DNA of 64,000 bases from Spirochaetota bacterium (GCA_023393015.1 JAEWMY010000006.1:22800-86799), one strand, 5' to 3'. Positions 25,137 to 34,694 are shown, counted from the first letter of the stretch. Program-made: numbers and translations. The notes: a model not told the origin generated them from the letters alone.

Positions 25137-26591
25137 CTAAAATTGGAAGTAGATAAACTCGATCGACTCGGAGAAGTTGCCGAGGAAATAGATTAAAAAA
25201 AGGATGCAGAGATAGGCAGCCCACCGAAGCGCGCGGGAGCGAACGGCGCGAAGCCGCGCCAGGGGATAGGCGTCATTCCTGCCCGTCCATTCTGCAACGA
25301 TAAAAGCGAGTAAGCAAGCCGCGAGAAACGGCAGTCGATGCGAGCCGGGAAAGATCGGCGACGAAAACAACGAAGGCGACGCTATTTCCGATAAGTACGC
25401 CAACGCGTCTCCGACGCTTTTCGCGCGGAAAAAGACCCAACCTGTCAAGGTTGCGGCGAACGTCCCGCAGATGGAGAGCGTCTCGATCACTGTCGGGAGC
25501 CGTCTTCCCTGGGCGACGGTCCCGAGATGCGTTCTGTTACGCGATGATAATAACAGGGGGATAAAGTACGCGGCGTTCAGCGCGCCCCATACGACAAACG
25601 TCCAATTCGCTCCGTGCCAAAACCCGCTGACGATGAAAATTATAAGGGTGTTCCTGACGCTCGTCCACTTCCCTCTTTTGCTTCCGCCGAGGGGGAAATA
25701 CAGGTAGTCCCGGAACCACGTCGAGAGGGAAATATGCCAACGCCGCCAGAACTCCGCGATATCGCGCGAGAAGTAGGGGTAGGCGAAATTGCGCATAAGC
25801 GAAAATCCGAACAGCTTCGCCGTACCGATAGCGATGTCGGAATACCCCGAGAAATCTCCGTAGATCTGGAATGCGAAAAGGACCGCGCCGACGACGAGCG
25901 CGCTCGCGGAGTACGCGCCGTGGTTTGCGAATATCTCGTTCACCATGGGCGCGCACGCGTCGGCAATCACCACTTTCTGGACAAGGCCCCACGCGATTTG
26001 CGTCAATCCGTCGACCGCGTCGTCATAGGAAAATTTCCGCCGCTTGAGGAATTGCGGCAGGAAATTCGTCGCGCGTTCTATCGGTCCCGCGACGAGTTGG
26101 GGAAAGAACGTCACGTACGAGGCGAAGGCGACGAAATCCCCCGTGGGCTTCATCGCCTTGCGATACACGTCTATCGAATAGCTCATCGTCTGGAAGGTAT
26201 AGAAACTTATTCCGACCGGCAGGATAACCTTAAGCGTTCCGAGTTCGATAGGCCTTCCCAGAAACGTGAACACCGACTCGAGGTTGTCGACGAAAAAATT
26301 GAAGTACTTGAAGAAGCCGAGGAGTCCCAGGTTGCAGGCGACGCTCAGGGCGAGAAGAAGTTTCCGTTGCCTTGTGTTATCCGTTTTCCCGAGACCTATC
26401 CCTACGTAATAATCGACGACGGTACTTATAAACAGGAGCGAAAGGAAACGATAATCCCACCATCCATAGAACACGTAGCTCATTACGAGCAGAAACGCGT
26501 TTTGCGCCTTCAGGTTGCGGTTAAACGCGAACCAGTAGAAAAAAAAGACGAGGGGTACGAATAGGGCGAAGTCTATCGAGTTAAAGCTCAT
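25137..26591 (-). CDS. MBOAT family O-acyltransferase (AlgI-like)
   Basis: This 484-residue polytopic protein begins MSFNSIDFALFVPLVFFFYWF, the classic AlgI/DltB start. It has about eleven membrane helices and the conserved catalytic histidine in VSGFWHGANWTFVVWG. It should pass an acyl group, usually acetyl, across the membrane to an acceptor with the help of the SGNH protein encoded immediately downstream. AGGAAAG precedes ATG 26591. It is divergent from the glycosyltransferase gene at 26961 and is separated from it by an AT-rich 369-base region. Confidence 0.93.
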   Translation of the reverse strand: MSFNSIDFALFVPLVFFFYWFAFNRNLKAQNAFLLVMSYVFYGWWDYRFLSLLFISTVVDYYVGIGLGKTDNTRQRKLLLALSVACNLGLLGFFKYFNFFVDNLESVFTFLGRPIELGTLKVILPVGISFYTFQTMSYSIDVYRKAMKPTGDFVAFASYVTFFPQLVAGPIERATNFLPQFLKRRKFSYDDAVDGLTQIAWGLVQKVVIADACAPMVNEIFANHGAYSASALVVGAVLFAFQIYGDFSGYSDIAIGTAKLFGFSLMRNFAYPYFSRDIAEFWRRWHISLSTWFRDYLYFPLGGSKRGKWTSVRNTLIIFIVSGFWHGANWTFVVWGALNAAYFIPLLLSSRNRTHLGTVAQGRRLPTVIETLSICGTFAATLTGWVFFRAKSVGDALAYLSEIASPSLFSSPIFPGSHRLPFLAACLLAFIVAEWTGRNDAYPLARLRAVRSRALRWAAYLCILFLIYFLGNFSESIEFIYFQF

Positions 26592-26960
26592 GCGGTCTTT
26601 CCTGCTCAGATTTTCGGTATGTATGATTGCGATTTCCGCAAAAAACGCTCGTAATTGGTAACGTAGGTCAATCCTTTCTATAACAGGAACCGATCAAAAT
26701 GCATCCGTTAGTTTTCCGAGGTCAATTTATTACATTATAGCAGGCATCTACGAAATGGTGATGAAAAACCGGGAGTTTTTACGTAATTTTTTCTTCTGTT
26801 GTCTCACCTGATAATTGTAGAATTACCGAGGTTTACGGTTAGACAATCTTTTTTTATGTGTGTTATAATCCGAGTTGATGAAAGACGCGTAATCTCGCGT
26901 AATATTTGTTTCGCTCCTTACTCTAGTTGTTTGGAAATAACCGTTAACAAACAGGAATAC
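26592..26960. other. AT-rich divergent intergenic region
   Basis: This stretch between the MBOAT gene and the WbsX-like glycosyltransferase is strikingly AT-rich against the rest of the window, and the low GC continues through the glycosyltransferase to about 28287. It carries the plus-strand promoter at 26840-26869. No convincing promoter for the MBOAT gene and no gene were identified in it. Confidence 0.7.
26840..26869 (+). promoter_or_regulatory. Promoter of the WbsX-like glycosyltransferase
   Basis: TAGACA (26840-26845), 18-base spacer, TATAAT (26864-26869, perfect -10). It leaves a leader of about 85 bases before ATG 26961. Confidence 0.65.
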
Positions 26961-28124
26961 ATGAAAATAATAGCTTTTTATCTCCCTCAGTTTCACGCAA
27001 TCCCTGAAAATGACGCGTGGTGGGGGGCAGGGTTTACTGAGTGGACAAACACGAAAAAGGCGGTTCCCCTGTTCAAGGGACACTATCAACCAAAGACACC
27101 CTTGAACGAAAATTACTATAATCTACTCGATACAAAGACTATTCAGTGGCAGTGTGAATTGGCTCGAAAATATGGAGTGTGGGGATTTTGCTTTTATCAT
27201 TATTGGTTCAAGGATGGGAAAAAGCTTCTTGAGAAACCCGTTGAACTCTTTCTCGCCAGTAAGGAATGCAATCAGAACTTCTGTCTCTGTTGGGCAAACG
27301 AAAACTGGACGCGTTGCTGGGATGGTAAGGATAAAGAAGTCCTGATGGAACAGGATTATGGCAACGAGAAGGACTGGAAGGCGCATTTTGATTACTTACT
27401 ACCGTTTTTTCTAGACTCAAGATATATATTCAATGATGGCAAGCCTGTTTTCGTGATATATAAACCAGAATACATACCCATGCTTCAGGAGATGGTGACG
27501 TTTTGGAATCAGCAGGCAAAAATGAATGGACTGGAGGGGATTTCCATTGTTTCTCAGTTCCCTTCGCCGAAAGAGGAACTTGCAAAAATCGATTCGGTCA
27601 TCGACTACCAAATTCAGTTTGAGCCTATGTATACGCTTGCCTACGAATACATAAAAAAAAGCAATTATGCATCGATGTTTACAAAAAAGCCTGTCGCCGT
27701 CGCCTTGTATTTATTCAAAAGAGTTATAAGAATCATCCATAAGCGCATGTTAAAAATGCCTTTGTTGAAAGTTACGAAAAGACCATTCCCTTTGTCCTAT
27801 GATTCGGTTTGGGAATTAATAGTTTCTCGGGAACGTTTAAATCAGAAATTCATTCCCGGAGCTTTTACCGATTGGGATAATAGCGCCCGTCGTGGAGTTG
27901 AAGGTAGGATGTTTAAGGGGAGTACTCCCGATAAATACAAAAAGTACTTGAGTAAACTCATACGACAATGTACGGGGAACGCCCCGACTGATCTTCTGTT
28001 TATTACGGCATGGAATGAATGGGCTGAAGGTTCTTATCTTGAACCCGACGAGAAGAATAAATACGGATACTTACAGGCAACTCTAGATGCGCTATGTGAA
28101 AATGGAGATTTTTCCGCAAATTGA
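26961..28124 (+). CDS. WbsX-like glycosyltransferase (GT99-type family)
   Basis: This 387-residue protein starts MKIIAFYLPQFHAIPENDAWWG, followed by GFTEWTN, GFCFYHYWF and WANENWT. These are hallmark motifs of the WbsX / Glyco_tran_WbsX family found in O-antigen and capsule loci. FITAWNEWAEGSYLEPD near the C-terminus is equally typical. It is cytoplasmic and probably adds a sugar to a surface-glycan repeat. Its GC content is clearly below that of all neighbours, which indicates acquisition from another genome. ACAGGAA lies upstream of the chosen ATG; the open frame extending upstream crosses the promoter and is not used. Confidence 0.9.
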   Translation: MKIIAFYLPQFHAIPENDAWWGAGFTEWTNTKKAVPLFKGHYQPKTPLNENYYNLLDTKTIQWQCELARKYGVWGFCFYHYWFKDGKKLLEKPVELFLASKECNQNFCLCWANENWTRCWDGKDKEVLMEQDYGNEKDWKAHFDYLLPFFLDSRYIFNDGKPVFVIYKPEYIPMLQEMVTFWNQQAKMNGLEGISIVSQFPSPKEELAKIDSVIDYQIQFEPMYTLAYEYIKKSNYASMFTKKPVAVALYLFKRVIRIIHKRMLKMPLLKVTKRPFPLSYDSVWELIVSRERLNQKFIPGAFTDWDNSARRGVEGRMFKGSTPDKYKKYLSKLIRQCTGNAPTDLLFITAWNEWAEGSYLEPDEKNKYGYLQATLDALCENGDFSAN

Positions 28125-28125
28125 T

Positions 28126-28145
28126 ATGCTAAACAATCTTAGCAT
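28126..28145 (+). terminator. Weak hairpin after the WbsX-like gene
   Basis: Arms ATGCTAA and TTAGCAT with a six-base loop directly follow the stop codon; only two to three T residues come after it. It may be a partial terminator. Confidence 0.4.
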
Positions 28146-28162
28146 TTGATGATGGGATTCCT

Positions 28163-28191
28163 TTGTTCAAACTGCAACGTTATGCTACACT
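28163..28191 (+). promoter_or_regulatory. Candidate promoter of the rml operon
   Basis: TTGTTC (28163-28168), 17 bases, TACACT (28186-28191), about 95 bases upstream of rmlA. A second TATAAA-like element lies at about 28197-28203. Confidence 0.5.
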
Positions 28192-28287
28192 TACGGTATA
28201 AAAGCTGGATAATCGCTTCGACAAGGCATGGATGTGCGTTGCCAAGTGTAACAAATATCTATAGCAATTGATTTAGACAGGAAACGC

Positions 28288-29163
28288 ATGAAAGGTATAA
28301 TTCTTGCCGGAGGATCCGGAACGCGGCTTTTTCCCCTGACCAAGGCCGTATCGAAGCAGATTCTCCCCCTCTACGACAAACCCATGGTGTACTATCCCCT
28401 TTCGGTCCTGATGCTCGCGGGTATCAGGGAGGTTTTGGTTATCTCCACACCTCGGGATTTACCATCCTTTCGGGAACTTTTCGGCGACGGACACTGGCTT
28501 GGAATGCGGTTCGAGTACGCCGAACAAACCGCTCCGCGGGGGCTTGCGGACGCCTTTATCGTCGGGGAAACCTTCATAGGGACTGATTCCTGCGCCCTGG
28601 TTCTCGGGGATAACGTCTTTTACGGCAGCGGATTTTCCGGAACGCTAAGAAAGGCGCGGGCCGCGGTGGAGACGGGTGGCGGCGGCTGTATCTTCGGCTA
28701 TCCCGTGAAGGACCCTACCTCCTACGGCGTGGTGGAATTCGACGCCGAAGGCAAGGCCGTCGGGATCGAGGAAAAGCCTCAGGCGCCAAAATCCCGTTAC
28801 GCCGTTCCGGGGCTGTATTTTTACGACAACGCTGTAGTCGGAATAGCGAAAAACGTGAAGCCTTCGTCGCGCGGGGAAATCGAGATAACCGCCGTCAATA
28901 ACGAGTACCTGAGAAAGGGCGACCTTCGGGTCGAGCTCTTGGGCCGGGGGATGGCGTGGCTTGATACGGGAACCTACGACGGGCTTCTCGAGGCGGCGAA
29001 TTTTATCGCGACCATCCAAAAACGGCAGGGTCTCTACGTATCCTGCGTTGAGGAAATCGCCTACATAAACGGCTGGATAGACGCCGAAGACTTGAAAAAA
29101 CTCGCGGCAGGGTACAAGACGGAATACGGCGAGTATCTAGCATACGTAGCGAAGGACGAGTGA
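28288..29163 (+). CDS. rmlA: Glucose-1-phosphate thymidylyltransferase
   Basis: This 291-residue enzyme joins dTTP and glucose-1-phosphate to give dTDP-glucose, step one of dTDP-L-rhamnose synthesis. It has the pyrophosphorylase signature GGSGTRLFPLTKAVSKQ with the essential Arg and Lys, the EKP motif (GIEEKPQAPKS) and the usual C-terminal ENIAYINGWI-like stretch (EEIAYINGWIDAEDL). Length and motifs match the family closely. It is first in a tight rmlA-C-D-B run and has AGGAAA upstream of the ATG. Confidence 0.97.
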   Translation: MKGIILAGGSGTRLFPLTKAVSKQILPLYDKPMVYYPLSVLMLAGIREVLVISTPRDLPSFRELFGDGHWLGMRFEYAEQTAPRGLADAFIVGETFIGTDSCALVLGDNVFYGSGFSGTLRKARAAVETGGGGCIFGYPVKDPTSYGVVEFDAEGKAVGIEEKPQAPKSRYAVPGLYFYDNAVVGIAKNVKPSSRGEIEITAVNNEYLRKGDLRVELLGRGMAWLDTGTYDGLLEAANFIATIQKRQGLYVSCVEEIAYINGWIDAEDLKKLAAGYKTEYGEYLAYVAKDE

Positions 29164-29708
29164 TGCCGTTTACCTTTACGCCGTGCCCCATAGAGGGGCT
29201 CTATGAGATCGAGCCCAAGGTCTTCGGTGACCCCCGAGGGTATTTTTTCGAGAGCTGGTCGGAGCGCGATTTTGCCGACGCGGGGTTATCGATGAAATTC
29301 GTGCAGGACAACCAGTCCCGTTCGACCAAAGGAGTCCTCCGGGGCCTTCACTTTCAGGTCAAGCATCCTCAAGGCAAGCTTGTTCGTTGCATCGAAGGAG
29401 AGGTCTTTGACGTCGCGGTTGACATCAGAAAGGGCTCCGCTACGTTCGGAAGGTGGCACGGTGTGATCCTTTCGGGGACGAGGCAGAATCAGTTTTACGT
29501 CCCGGAGGGCTTCGCCCATGGTTTTCTCGTTCTTTCAACCCAGGCGACCTTTGCCTACAAATGCACTGACTTTTACCATCCTGAGGATGAGGGAGGGCTT
29601 ATGTGGAATGATGTAGGCGTCGGCATACAGTGGCCTGACATCGGTATGCCGCCCATCTTGTCGGATAAGGATACAAAGCATCCGACGCTCGAAGGTCTGC
29701 CATCATGA
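29163..29708 (+). CDS. rmlC: dTDP-4-dehydrorhamnose 3,5-epimerase
   Basis: This 181-residue cupin-fold enzyme performs step three of rhamnose synthesis. It has the active-site RGLHFQ with the catalytic His, VDIRKGSATFGRW, FYVPEGFAHGF and YKCTDFYHPEDEGGLMWND, all as expected. The ATG at 29163 overlaps the rmlA stop (TGATG), so the two are coupled; a GTG one codon earlier is possible but unnecessary. Confidence 0.97.
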   Translation: MPFTFTPCPIEGLYEIEPKVFGDPRGYFFESWSERDFADAGLSMKFVQDNQSRSTKGVLRGLHFQVKHPQGKLVRCIEGEVFDVAVDIRKGSATFGRWHGVILSGTRQNQFYVPEGFAHGFLVLSTQATFAYKCTDFYHPEDEGGLMWNDVGVGIQWPDIGMPPILSDKDTKHPTLEGLPS

Positions 29709-30583
29709 TCTGGCTGATTGGCAATAAGGGCATGCTTGGCACGGAACTGCGTCTTCTTCTCGAGGGCAGGGGTCTCGACTATGTCGGCACCGACAGCGAG
29801 GTAGACATCGCTTCGCCTCGCGACCTTGAAAGTTTCGCAAGCGCACAGTCGGAGAAAATCGACTGGATCGTCAACTGCGCGGCATACACCAACGTTGACA
29901 AGGCGGAGGACGAGACCGAACCGGCGCGAAAGATCAACGCGGACGGTCCGAGAAATATCGGAAGACTTGCCCACAAGATCGGGTCCAAGGTTTTGCATGT
30001 TTCCACCGACTATGTCTTTGACGGAAACGGAACGAGGCCTTGGCGCGAAGGTGATCCCGCCAATCCCATCGGCGTTTACGGGCTTACGAAAAGAGACGGC
30101 GAGCGGGCCCTTCTTGAGGAGAATAAACCGTCTTATATAGTACGCACCGCCTGGCTGTACGGGAAGCACGGGAAGAACTTCGTGTCTACCATGCTCCGCC
30201 TCATGAAGGAGAAGTCCGAAATCGGGGTAGTATCAGATCAGCGCGGCACGCCGACTTGGGCGCGGGATCTCGCGGAAGCGTTGATCGCGATCATAACGAC
30301 TCCGGAAGTTCCCTTCGGCATCTATCACTGCACCGGGGGCGGAGAGACTACTTGGCACGCCTTCGCGATGGAAATCCATCGGCTTGGAAGGGAGCTTGGA
30401 CTGCTGGGAAAGGACTGCGCTATCAAACCCCTATCCACGGATGAGTACCCCGCAAAGGTACGTCGGCCTTCCTATTCCGTTCTCGACACGGGAAAGATAC
30501 AAAGGGCCCTGCATATCGAGATCCCTGATTGGAAAAAAAGCCTTGCGGCCTTTCTCGGGATCGAAGCGAGGAGCGAAAGATGA
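29705..30583 (+). CDS. rmlD: dTDP-4-dehydrorhamnose reductase
   Basis: This 292-residue short-chain dehydrogenase reduces the last intermediate to dTDP-L-rhamnose. It shows the nucleotide motif GNKGMLG at the N-terminus, CAAYTNVDKAEDE, STDYVFDG and the catalytic YGLTK (Y-x-x-x-K). It starts inside the end of rmlC (four-base overlap) and its own stop overlaps the rmlB start. Confidence 0.97.
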   Translation: MIWLIGNKGMLGTELRLLLEGRGLDYVGTDSEVDIASPRDLESFASAQSEKIDWIVNCAAYTNVDKAEDETEPARKINADGPRNIGRLAHKIGSKVLHVSTDYVFDGNGTRPWREGDPANPIGVYGLTKRDGERALLEENKPSYIVRTAWLYGKHGKNFVSTMLRLMKEKSEIGVVSDQRGTPTWARDLAEALIAIITTPEVPFGIYHCTGGGETTWHAFAMEIHRLGRELGLLGKDCAIKPLSTDEYPAKVRRPSYSVLDTGKIQRALHIEIPDWKKSLAAFLGIEARSER

Positions 30584-31665
30584 GGATGCTGCAAAACATA
30601 CTTGTCACGGGCGGCGCCGGGTTTATCGGCTGCAACTTCATACACGTTCTGCTGCGGAAGACGCCGTCCTTCTCCGGAAGGATTATTTGCCTTGACGCCC
30701 TCACCTACGCGGGCAACCGCCTGAGCCTCTCGGATATCGAGACGGATTTCGGCGGAAAGAGGTTTTTTTTCGAGAAAGCCGATATTTGCGACCGCGCGCG
30801 CGTCGAGGAGATCTTCGCCGAGTACGGAATCGACACGGTGATACACTTCGCGGCCGAAAGCCATGTCGACCGCTCGATCCTGGGACCCGAGGCCTTCGTT
30901 CGCACCAACGTCATGGGAACGTTCACGTTACTCGACGTCGCGCGCGATTACTGGAAAAGGGCGGACGGTTCCATGCGCGGGGACGTATTGTTCCACCATG
31001 TCTCGACGGACGAGGTGTACGGCTCCCTCGGTGAAACCGGTTACTTCACGGAAACGACGCCCTATGACCCGCGGTCTCCCTACTCGGCGAGCAAGGCCTC
31101 GAGCGATCATTTAGTATTTGCCTACCATCATACGTATGGCCTTCCGGTAACCCTTTCAAACTGCTCGAATAACTACGGGCCGTATCATTTTCCGGAAAAG
31201 CTCATCCCCCTGATGATTTTGAACATGCTTTCCGGAAAGGCCCTTCCCGTGTACGGCGACGGAAAAAACGTGCGGGACTGGCTTTTCGTTGAGGATCACA
31301 ACACCGCCGTCTGGGCCATCGTCAGTCGCGGAACGGTCGGGGAGAAGTACAATATCGGCGGCGAAAACGAGTGGGAGAACATCAAGCTGCTCGACAAGCT
31401 TATCGAGATAGTTGCGCGTAAGGCCGGACTCGACGACGCCAAGGTGCGATCGACAATTACGTATGTGACGGACAGGCCCGGTCACGACAGGCGTTACGCC
31501 ATTGATTGTTCAAAGATAAAAGGGGAGCTGGGATGGAAACAGTCCGTGAGTTTCGAGCAAGGGCTTGAGCGCACGGTAGACTGGTATCTATGCCATCGGG
31601 ACTGGGTGGACGCCATCGTAAGCGGGGAATACCAGAACTGGATACAATCACAATACGGAAGGTAA
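30580..31665 (+). CDS. rmlB: dTDP-glucose 4,6-dehydratase
   Basis: This 361-residue extended SDR enzyme performs step two of the pathway. It has TGGAGFIGCNF for NAD binding, HFAAESHVDRSI, STDEVYG and the catalytic YSASKAS. The start at 30580 overlaps the rmlD stop in an ATGA and has GAGGAG upstream, making it preferable to an earlier in-frame start inside rmlD. It is the last biosynthetic gene before the glycosyltransferases. Confidence 0.97.
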   Translation: MRMLQNILVTGGAGFIGCNFIHVLLRKTPSFSGRIICLDALTYAGNRLSLSDIETDFGGKRFFFEKADICDRARVEEIFAEYGIDTVIHFAAESHVDRSILGPEAFVRTNVMGTFTLLDVARDYWKRADGSMRGDVLFHHVSTDEVYGSLGETGYFTETTPYDPRSPYSASKASSDHLVFAYHHTYGLPVTLSNCSNNYGPYHFPEKLIPLMILNMLSGKALPVYGDGKNVRDWLFVEDHNTAVWAIVSRGTVGEKYNIGGENEWENIKLLDKLIEIVARKAGLDDAKVRSTITYVTDRPGHDRRYAIDCSKIKGELGWKQSVSFEQGLERTVDWYLCHRDWVDAIVSGEYQNWIQSQYGR

Positions 31666-31670
31666 GGCTT

Positions 31671-32747
31671 ATGCGTGGCGTCTCGCGAATTCGGAGAGCT
31701 CTCAGACCGATATTGAAGCTTATCAATATTATGAGACGGCTTGAGCATTATATGTTAATAAAGAGCCTGAAGGCGGCCGCGATTCGGCGTTTTGAGGGCG
31801 AGCACGCCGCCTCGATTACGAGCTACGCTGACATAAACGAGATGCGCTTTAAAAGCGCTTCCGGCGTGCTTCCGGGGAATACGGAAGACATCGTGCTCAG
31901 TTTCGTTCTGTTGCAGTACAACCAATATGACGTTACGCGAATGGCCGTTGCCTCCATCTTGCGCCTCGAGACACCCTGCAACGTACATATCGTAATAGTG
32001 GATAACGGATCGACCGCGCCCGGCAGGGATATCCTGGAAGCTGAATACGCCTCCCTGCCCGCCATTCATTTCGTCCACACCGGAGAGAACCTCGGTTTCG
32101 CGCGAGGCAACAACTTCGGGTATTCCTATGCCAAACGGACGCTTAAGTCCCATTTCATTATCGTTGCGAATAACGACGTAACCTGGCCCGATACCGCGAC
32201 GATCGTTAAGGTACTTTCATTTTATAATCTGAGTCATTATTCGATAATGGGGCCAAACATTGAGGTGAATAAAGACGGGAAGGCCGTATACCAGAATCCA
32301 ATGAGGAGGACGCTTCAAACCAAGAGAGACGCAGTCTCGGCCTTGAGGAAGTATGAGAAGTTGTTGCTTGATGTTGAGGGCGCAAGCCTCAATCCTCCCC
32401 AAGTTCTGGGCTCGCGGAAAATGGCGCGAACGGCAATCGAGGGGGAGGTGGTACTTCATGGCTCGGTCTATATACTATCACCGGCCTTCGTTTTCCATAA
32501 GAATACCCTTTTCGATGAGCGGACTTATTTCTATGGAGAGGAGGGCTTGCTAGCGGTAAGTGCCTTCGGTGAGGGGTATAAGATGGTGTATGAACCAGGG
32601 ATCCACGTGTTGCATCATACAAAAGCTTCTACAAATTTGGATAATCTTGTCGACTTCTATACCAAAAAATGTAAATGGCATACGCAATCCATTACGGCTT
32701 ATATCAACCGCATTGACGAAATATTGAATACAGGCGCACGGGGGTAA
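31671..32747 (+). CDS. Family 2 glycosyltransferase, rhamnosyltransferase-like
   Basis: This 358-residue protein has a GT2 (GT-A) fold: FVLLQYNQYDVTRMAVASILRL, IVIVDNGSTAPG for nucleotide-sugar binding, GENLGFARGNNFGYSYA, and VANNDVTWPD as the DxD-like metal site (NND). The layout matches RfbF/WbbL-like rhamnosyltransferases, consistent with the adjoining rhamnose genes. An N-terminal extension of about 60 basic residues precedes the domain. The ATG at 31671 lies five bases after rmlB with GGAAGGTAAGG before it. Confidence 0.88.
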   Translation: MRGVSRIRRALRPILKLINIMRRLEHYMLIKSLKAAAIRRFEGEHAASITSYADINEMRFKSASGVLPGNTEDIVLSFVLLQYNQYDVTRMAVASILRLETPCNVHIVIVDNGSTAPGRDILEAEYASLPAIHFVHTGENLGFARGNNFGYSYAKRTLKSHFIIVANNDVTWPDTATIVKVLSFYNLSHYSIMGPNIEVNKDGKAVYQNPMRRTLQTKRDAVSALRKYEKLLLDVEGASLNPPQVLGSRKMARTAIEGEVVLHGSVYILSPAFVFHKNTLFDERTYFYGEEGLLAVSAFGEGYKMVYEPGIHVLHHTKASTNLDNLVDFYTKKCKWHTQSITAYINRIDEILNTGARG

Positions 32748-32751
32748 TCGT

Positions 32752-33873
32752 ATGCACGCAACGACAGTAATTCACGTCATGAACACTTCTTATGGAAAGA
32801 TGGACGAGTACGGCGCTCGCAGTCGGTACATCGCGGAGGCTTCCGGGGATAAGGTGCTGGTATTTGCCCGCGAAAGCGCCGTGCCTCCATCGGAGAAGGA
32901 AGATCGCATACAGGTGATCGTCAATCGAATTCCCGTGCCGTATCAGGCGCTTCGGTATGCCCTTGCGGTATTGGGCCTGCATTCCGCGAAGCGCCGTGCC
33001 GTCTGGCGGGGGTTTGACCGCGCGCTCTTGAGGAAACTGAAAAAGCTTGACCTCGGGAACTGCTCCATCCTGCATACCTGGGAATACATACCGGAAACGA
33101 TACGGATGCTCAAAAAACGATATCCCGACATGCGCATCGTCAGGGATATCGTCGTTAACCGGTACCGCGAATACTGGAGCGGCGTACCCCTTCCGAACGA
33201 AGAACCCGTTACCGATCTCTTTGTCTCGCCTTCGCCTTTTTCAACGGAATGCCTGCTTTCCTGGGGAATACCGAAAACGAAGATACTGGAGGTTCCGTTC
33301 GGCGTTGACGCGTCGCTCTTCAAGCCGCGAGCCGTGGCTATCCCGGATACGCCCTTTCGCTTTTGCTTTTCGGGCGGCGTATCGAAACGGAAGGGCGTTG
33401 ATACCCTCATCGACGCGTGGAACGAACTCGCCCTCCCGGACGCGGAACTCCACCTCTACGGAAGGGTGAGAAAGGACGTGGAACGCGCCGTGCGCGAGGC
33501 CGCGCGGGTTATCTGCCACGGGCATATTTACTTGCCGGACGAATTGCCGAATAACCACGTGTTCGTGTTTCCTTCGACTCTCGAAGGATCGGCCAAATCC
33601 GTATACGAGGCCCTGGCCTCAGGCTTGCCCGTAATCACGACGCCCGAATCCGGATCCATCGTGCGTGACGGCGTCGACGGCATGCTCGTCCGCTGCGGGG
33701 ACGAGGTTCAATTGACGGAGGCGATGCATCGAGTTTATACTGACGCCGCCCTCAGGAAGCGTATGGGAGAAAGCGCGCGACGGCTGGCCGAGGGTTACAC
33801 GTGGGCGCGTTATTCAGCCTCCATACTAAGCGCATACCATATGCTTCGCGCAAAAGGAACTGAAAACACATGA
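32752..33873 (+). CDS. Family 4 (GT-B) glycosyltransferase
   Basis: This 373-residue protein has a two-domain GT-B layout. The C-terminal half carries FSGGVSKRKGVDTLIDAW and the donor-binding E-x7-E motif in TLEGSAKSVYEALASGLPVITT, the usual GT4 signature. It likely transfers a nucleotide-activated sugar to the growing surface glycan. It begins four bases after the preceding gene with a GGGGG site, and its end overlaps the next gene by four bases. Confidence 0.9.
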   Translation: MHATTVIHVMNTSYGKMDEYGARSRYIAEASGDKVLVFARESAVPPSEKEDRIQVIVNRIPVPYQALRYALAVLGLHSAKRRAVWRGFDRALLRKLKKLDLGNCSILHTWEYIPETIRMLKKRYPDMRIVRDIVVNRYREYWSGVPLPNEEPVTDLFVSPSPFSTECLLSWGIPKTKILEVPFGVDASLFKPRAVAIPDTPFRFCFSGGVSKRKGVDTLIDAWNELALPDAELHLYGRVRKDVERAVREAARVICHGHIYLPDELPNNHVFVFPSTLEGSAKSVYEALASGLPVITTPESGSIVRDGVDGMLVRCGDEVQLTEAMHRVYTDAALRKRMGESARRLAEGYTWARYSASILSAYHMLRAKGTENT

Positions 33874-34682
33874 AGATATTCGGCATTATGGTGGTCAAGA
33901 ACGAAGCGGATATCATCGGGCCCTGCCTTGATGCCTTGAGTACCTGGATAGACAAGGTCTTCGTTCTCGATAACGGGAGCTCGGACGGTACCTGGGAGAT
34001 CGTCAACGAGAAGGCGAGCGATATCGTCATGCCGTATAGGCAGGATTTCGGGCCGTTTCGGCGTTCTTTGCGCGCGGAGATATTCAACCACTATCGCGCG
34101 ATCGCGAAAGACGGTGACTGGTGGTATATCGCCGACTCCGACGAGTTCTTGGTATCCGACCCCCGTGATTTTCTGTCGCGGGTTCCGAGCCGTTATCACG
34201 TGGTTTACAAGAAATCGATAGATTACGTGTTAACAGAGTCTGATGTCAGCAATCATGAGTTTACCGGGGATTTCGAGCGGGATAAACCGAACTTCATCCA
34301 TATCCTTCCCCGATGTTGGTCCGAACAACGATTCTTCCGATACCGGTCACGCATGAAGTGGGGCCTTCTCGATGATAAACCCGCGCACATTGGCCTTGCA
34401 TATCCTGAAACCCTTCCTGTTCGCCACTATCAGTGTCGTTCCCCCGAGCAAATGCAAAAGAGGATCGACGTGAGGCTAAAGATACCACGCGATAAAACGG
34501 GGCGGCCGTTCAGGCATGTGACCCAAACGGGCTGGCGGGAGTTGCTCCAAACCGAAGCGTCTGTACTCGCCGATCCGGGAGAGGCCGGCTACCATGACCT
34601 GCTTCTTTCAAGAAGGATTAGGCCCTCAGTCGTAAAATACGTCTTGAAGAGAGTTCTTCATGGCCTTAGGATTCTTCCTTGA
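33870..34682 (+). CDS. Family 2 glycosyltransferase (Glyco_tranf_2_4)
   Basis: This 270-residue protein is of the PF13704 kind: MVVKNEADIIGPCLDAL, VFVLDNGSSDGTWE, and WWYIADSDEFLV as the D-x-D site, with a KWGLL acceptor-side block near residue 170. It is the last gene of the polysaccharide run; its start overlaps the previous stop. It probably adds a terminal or branching sugar. GC content returns to the high level of the window from this point on. Confidence 0.88.
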   Translation: MKIFGIMVVKNEADIIGPCLDALSTWIDKVFVLDNGSSDGTWEIVNEKASDIVMPYRQDFGPFRRSLRAEIFNHYRAIAKDGDWWYIADSDEFLVSDPRDFLSRVPSRYHVVYKKSIDYVLTESDVSNHEFTGDFERDKPNFIHILPRCWSEQRFFRYRSRMKWGLLDDKPAHIGLAYPETLPVRHYQCRSPEQMQKRIDVRLKIPRDKTGRPFRHVTQTGWRELLQTEASVLADPGEAGYHDLLLSRRIRPSVVKYVLKRVLHGLRILP

Positions 34683-34694
34683 TGCCGGCTATCC

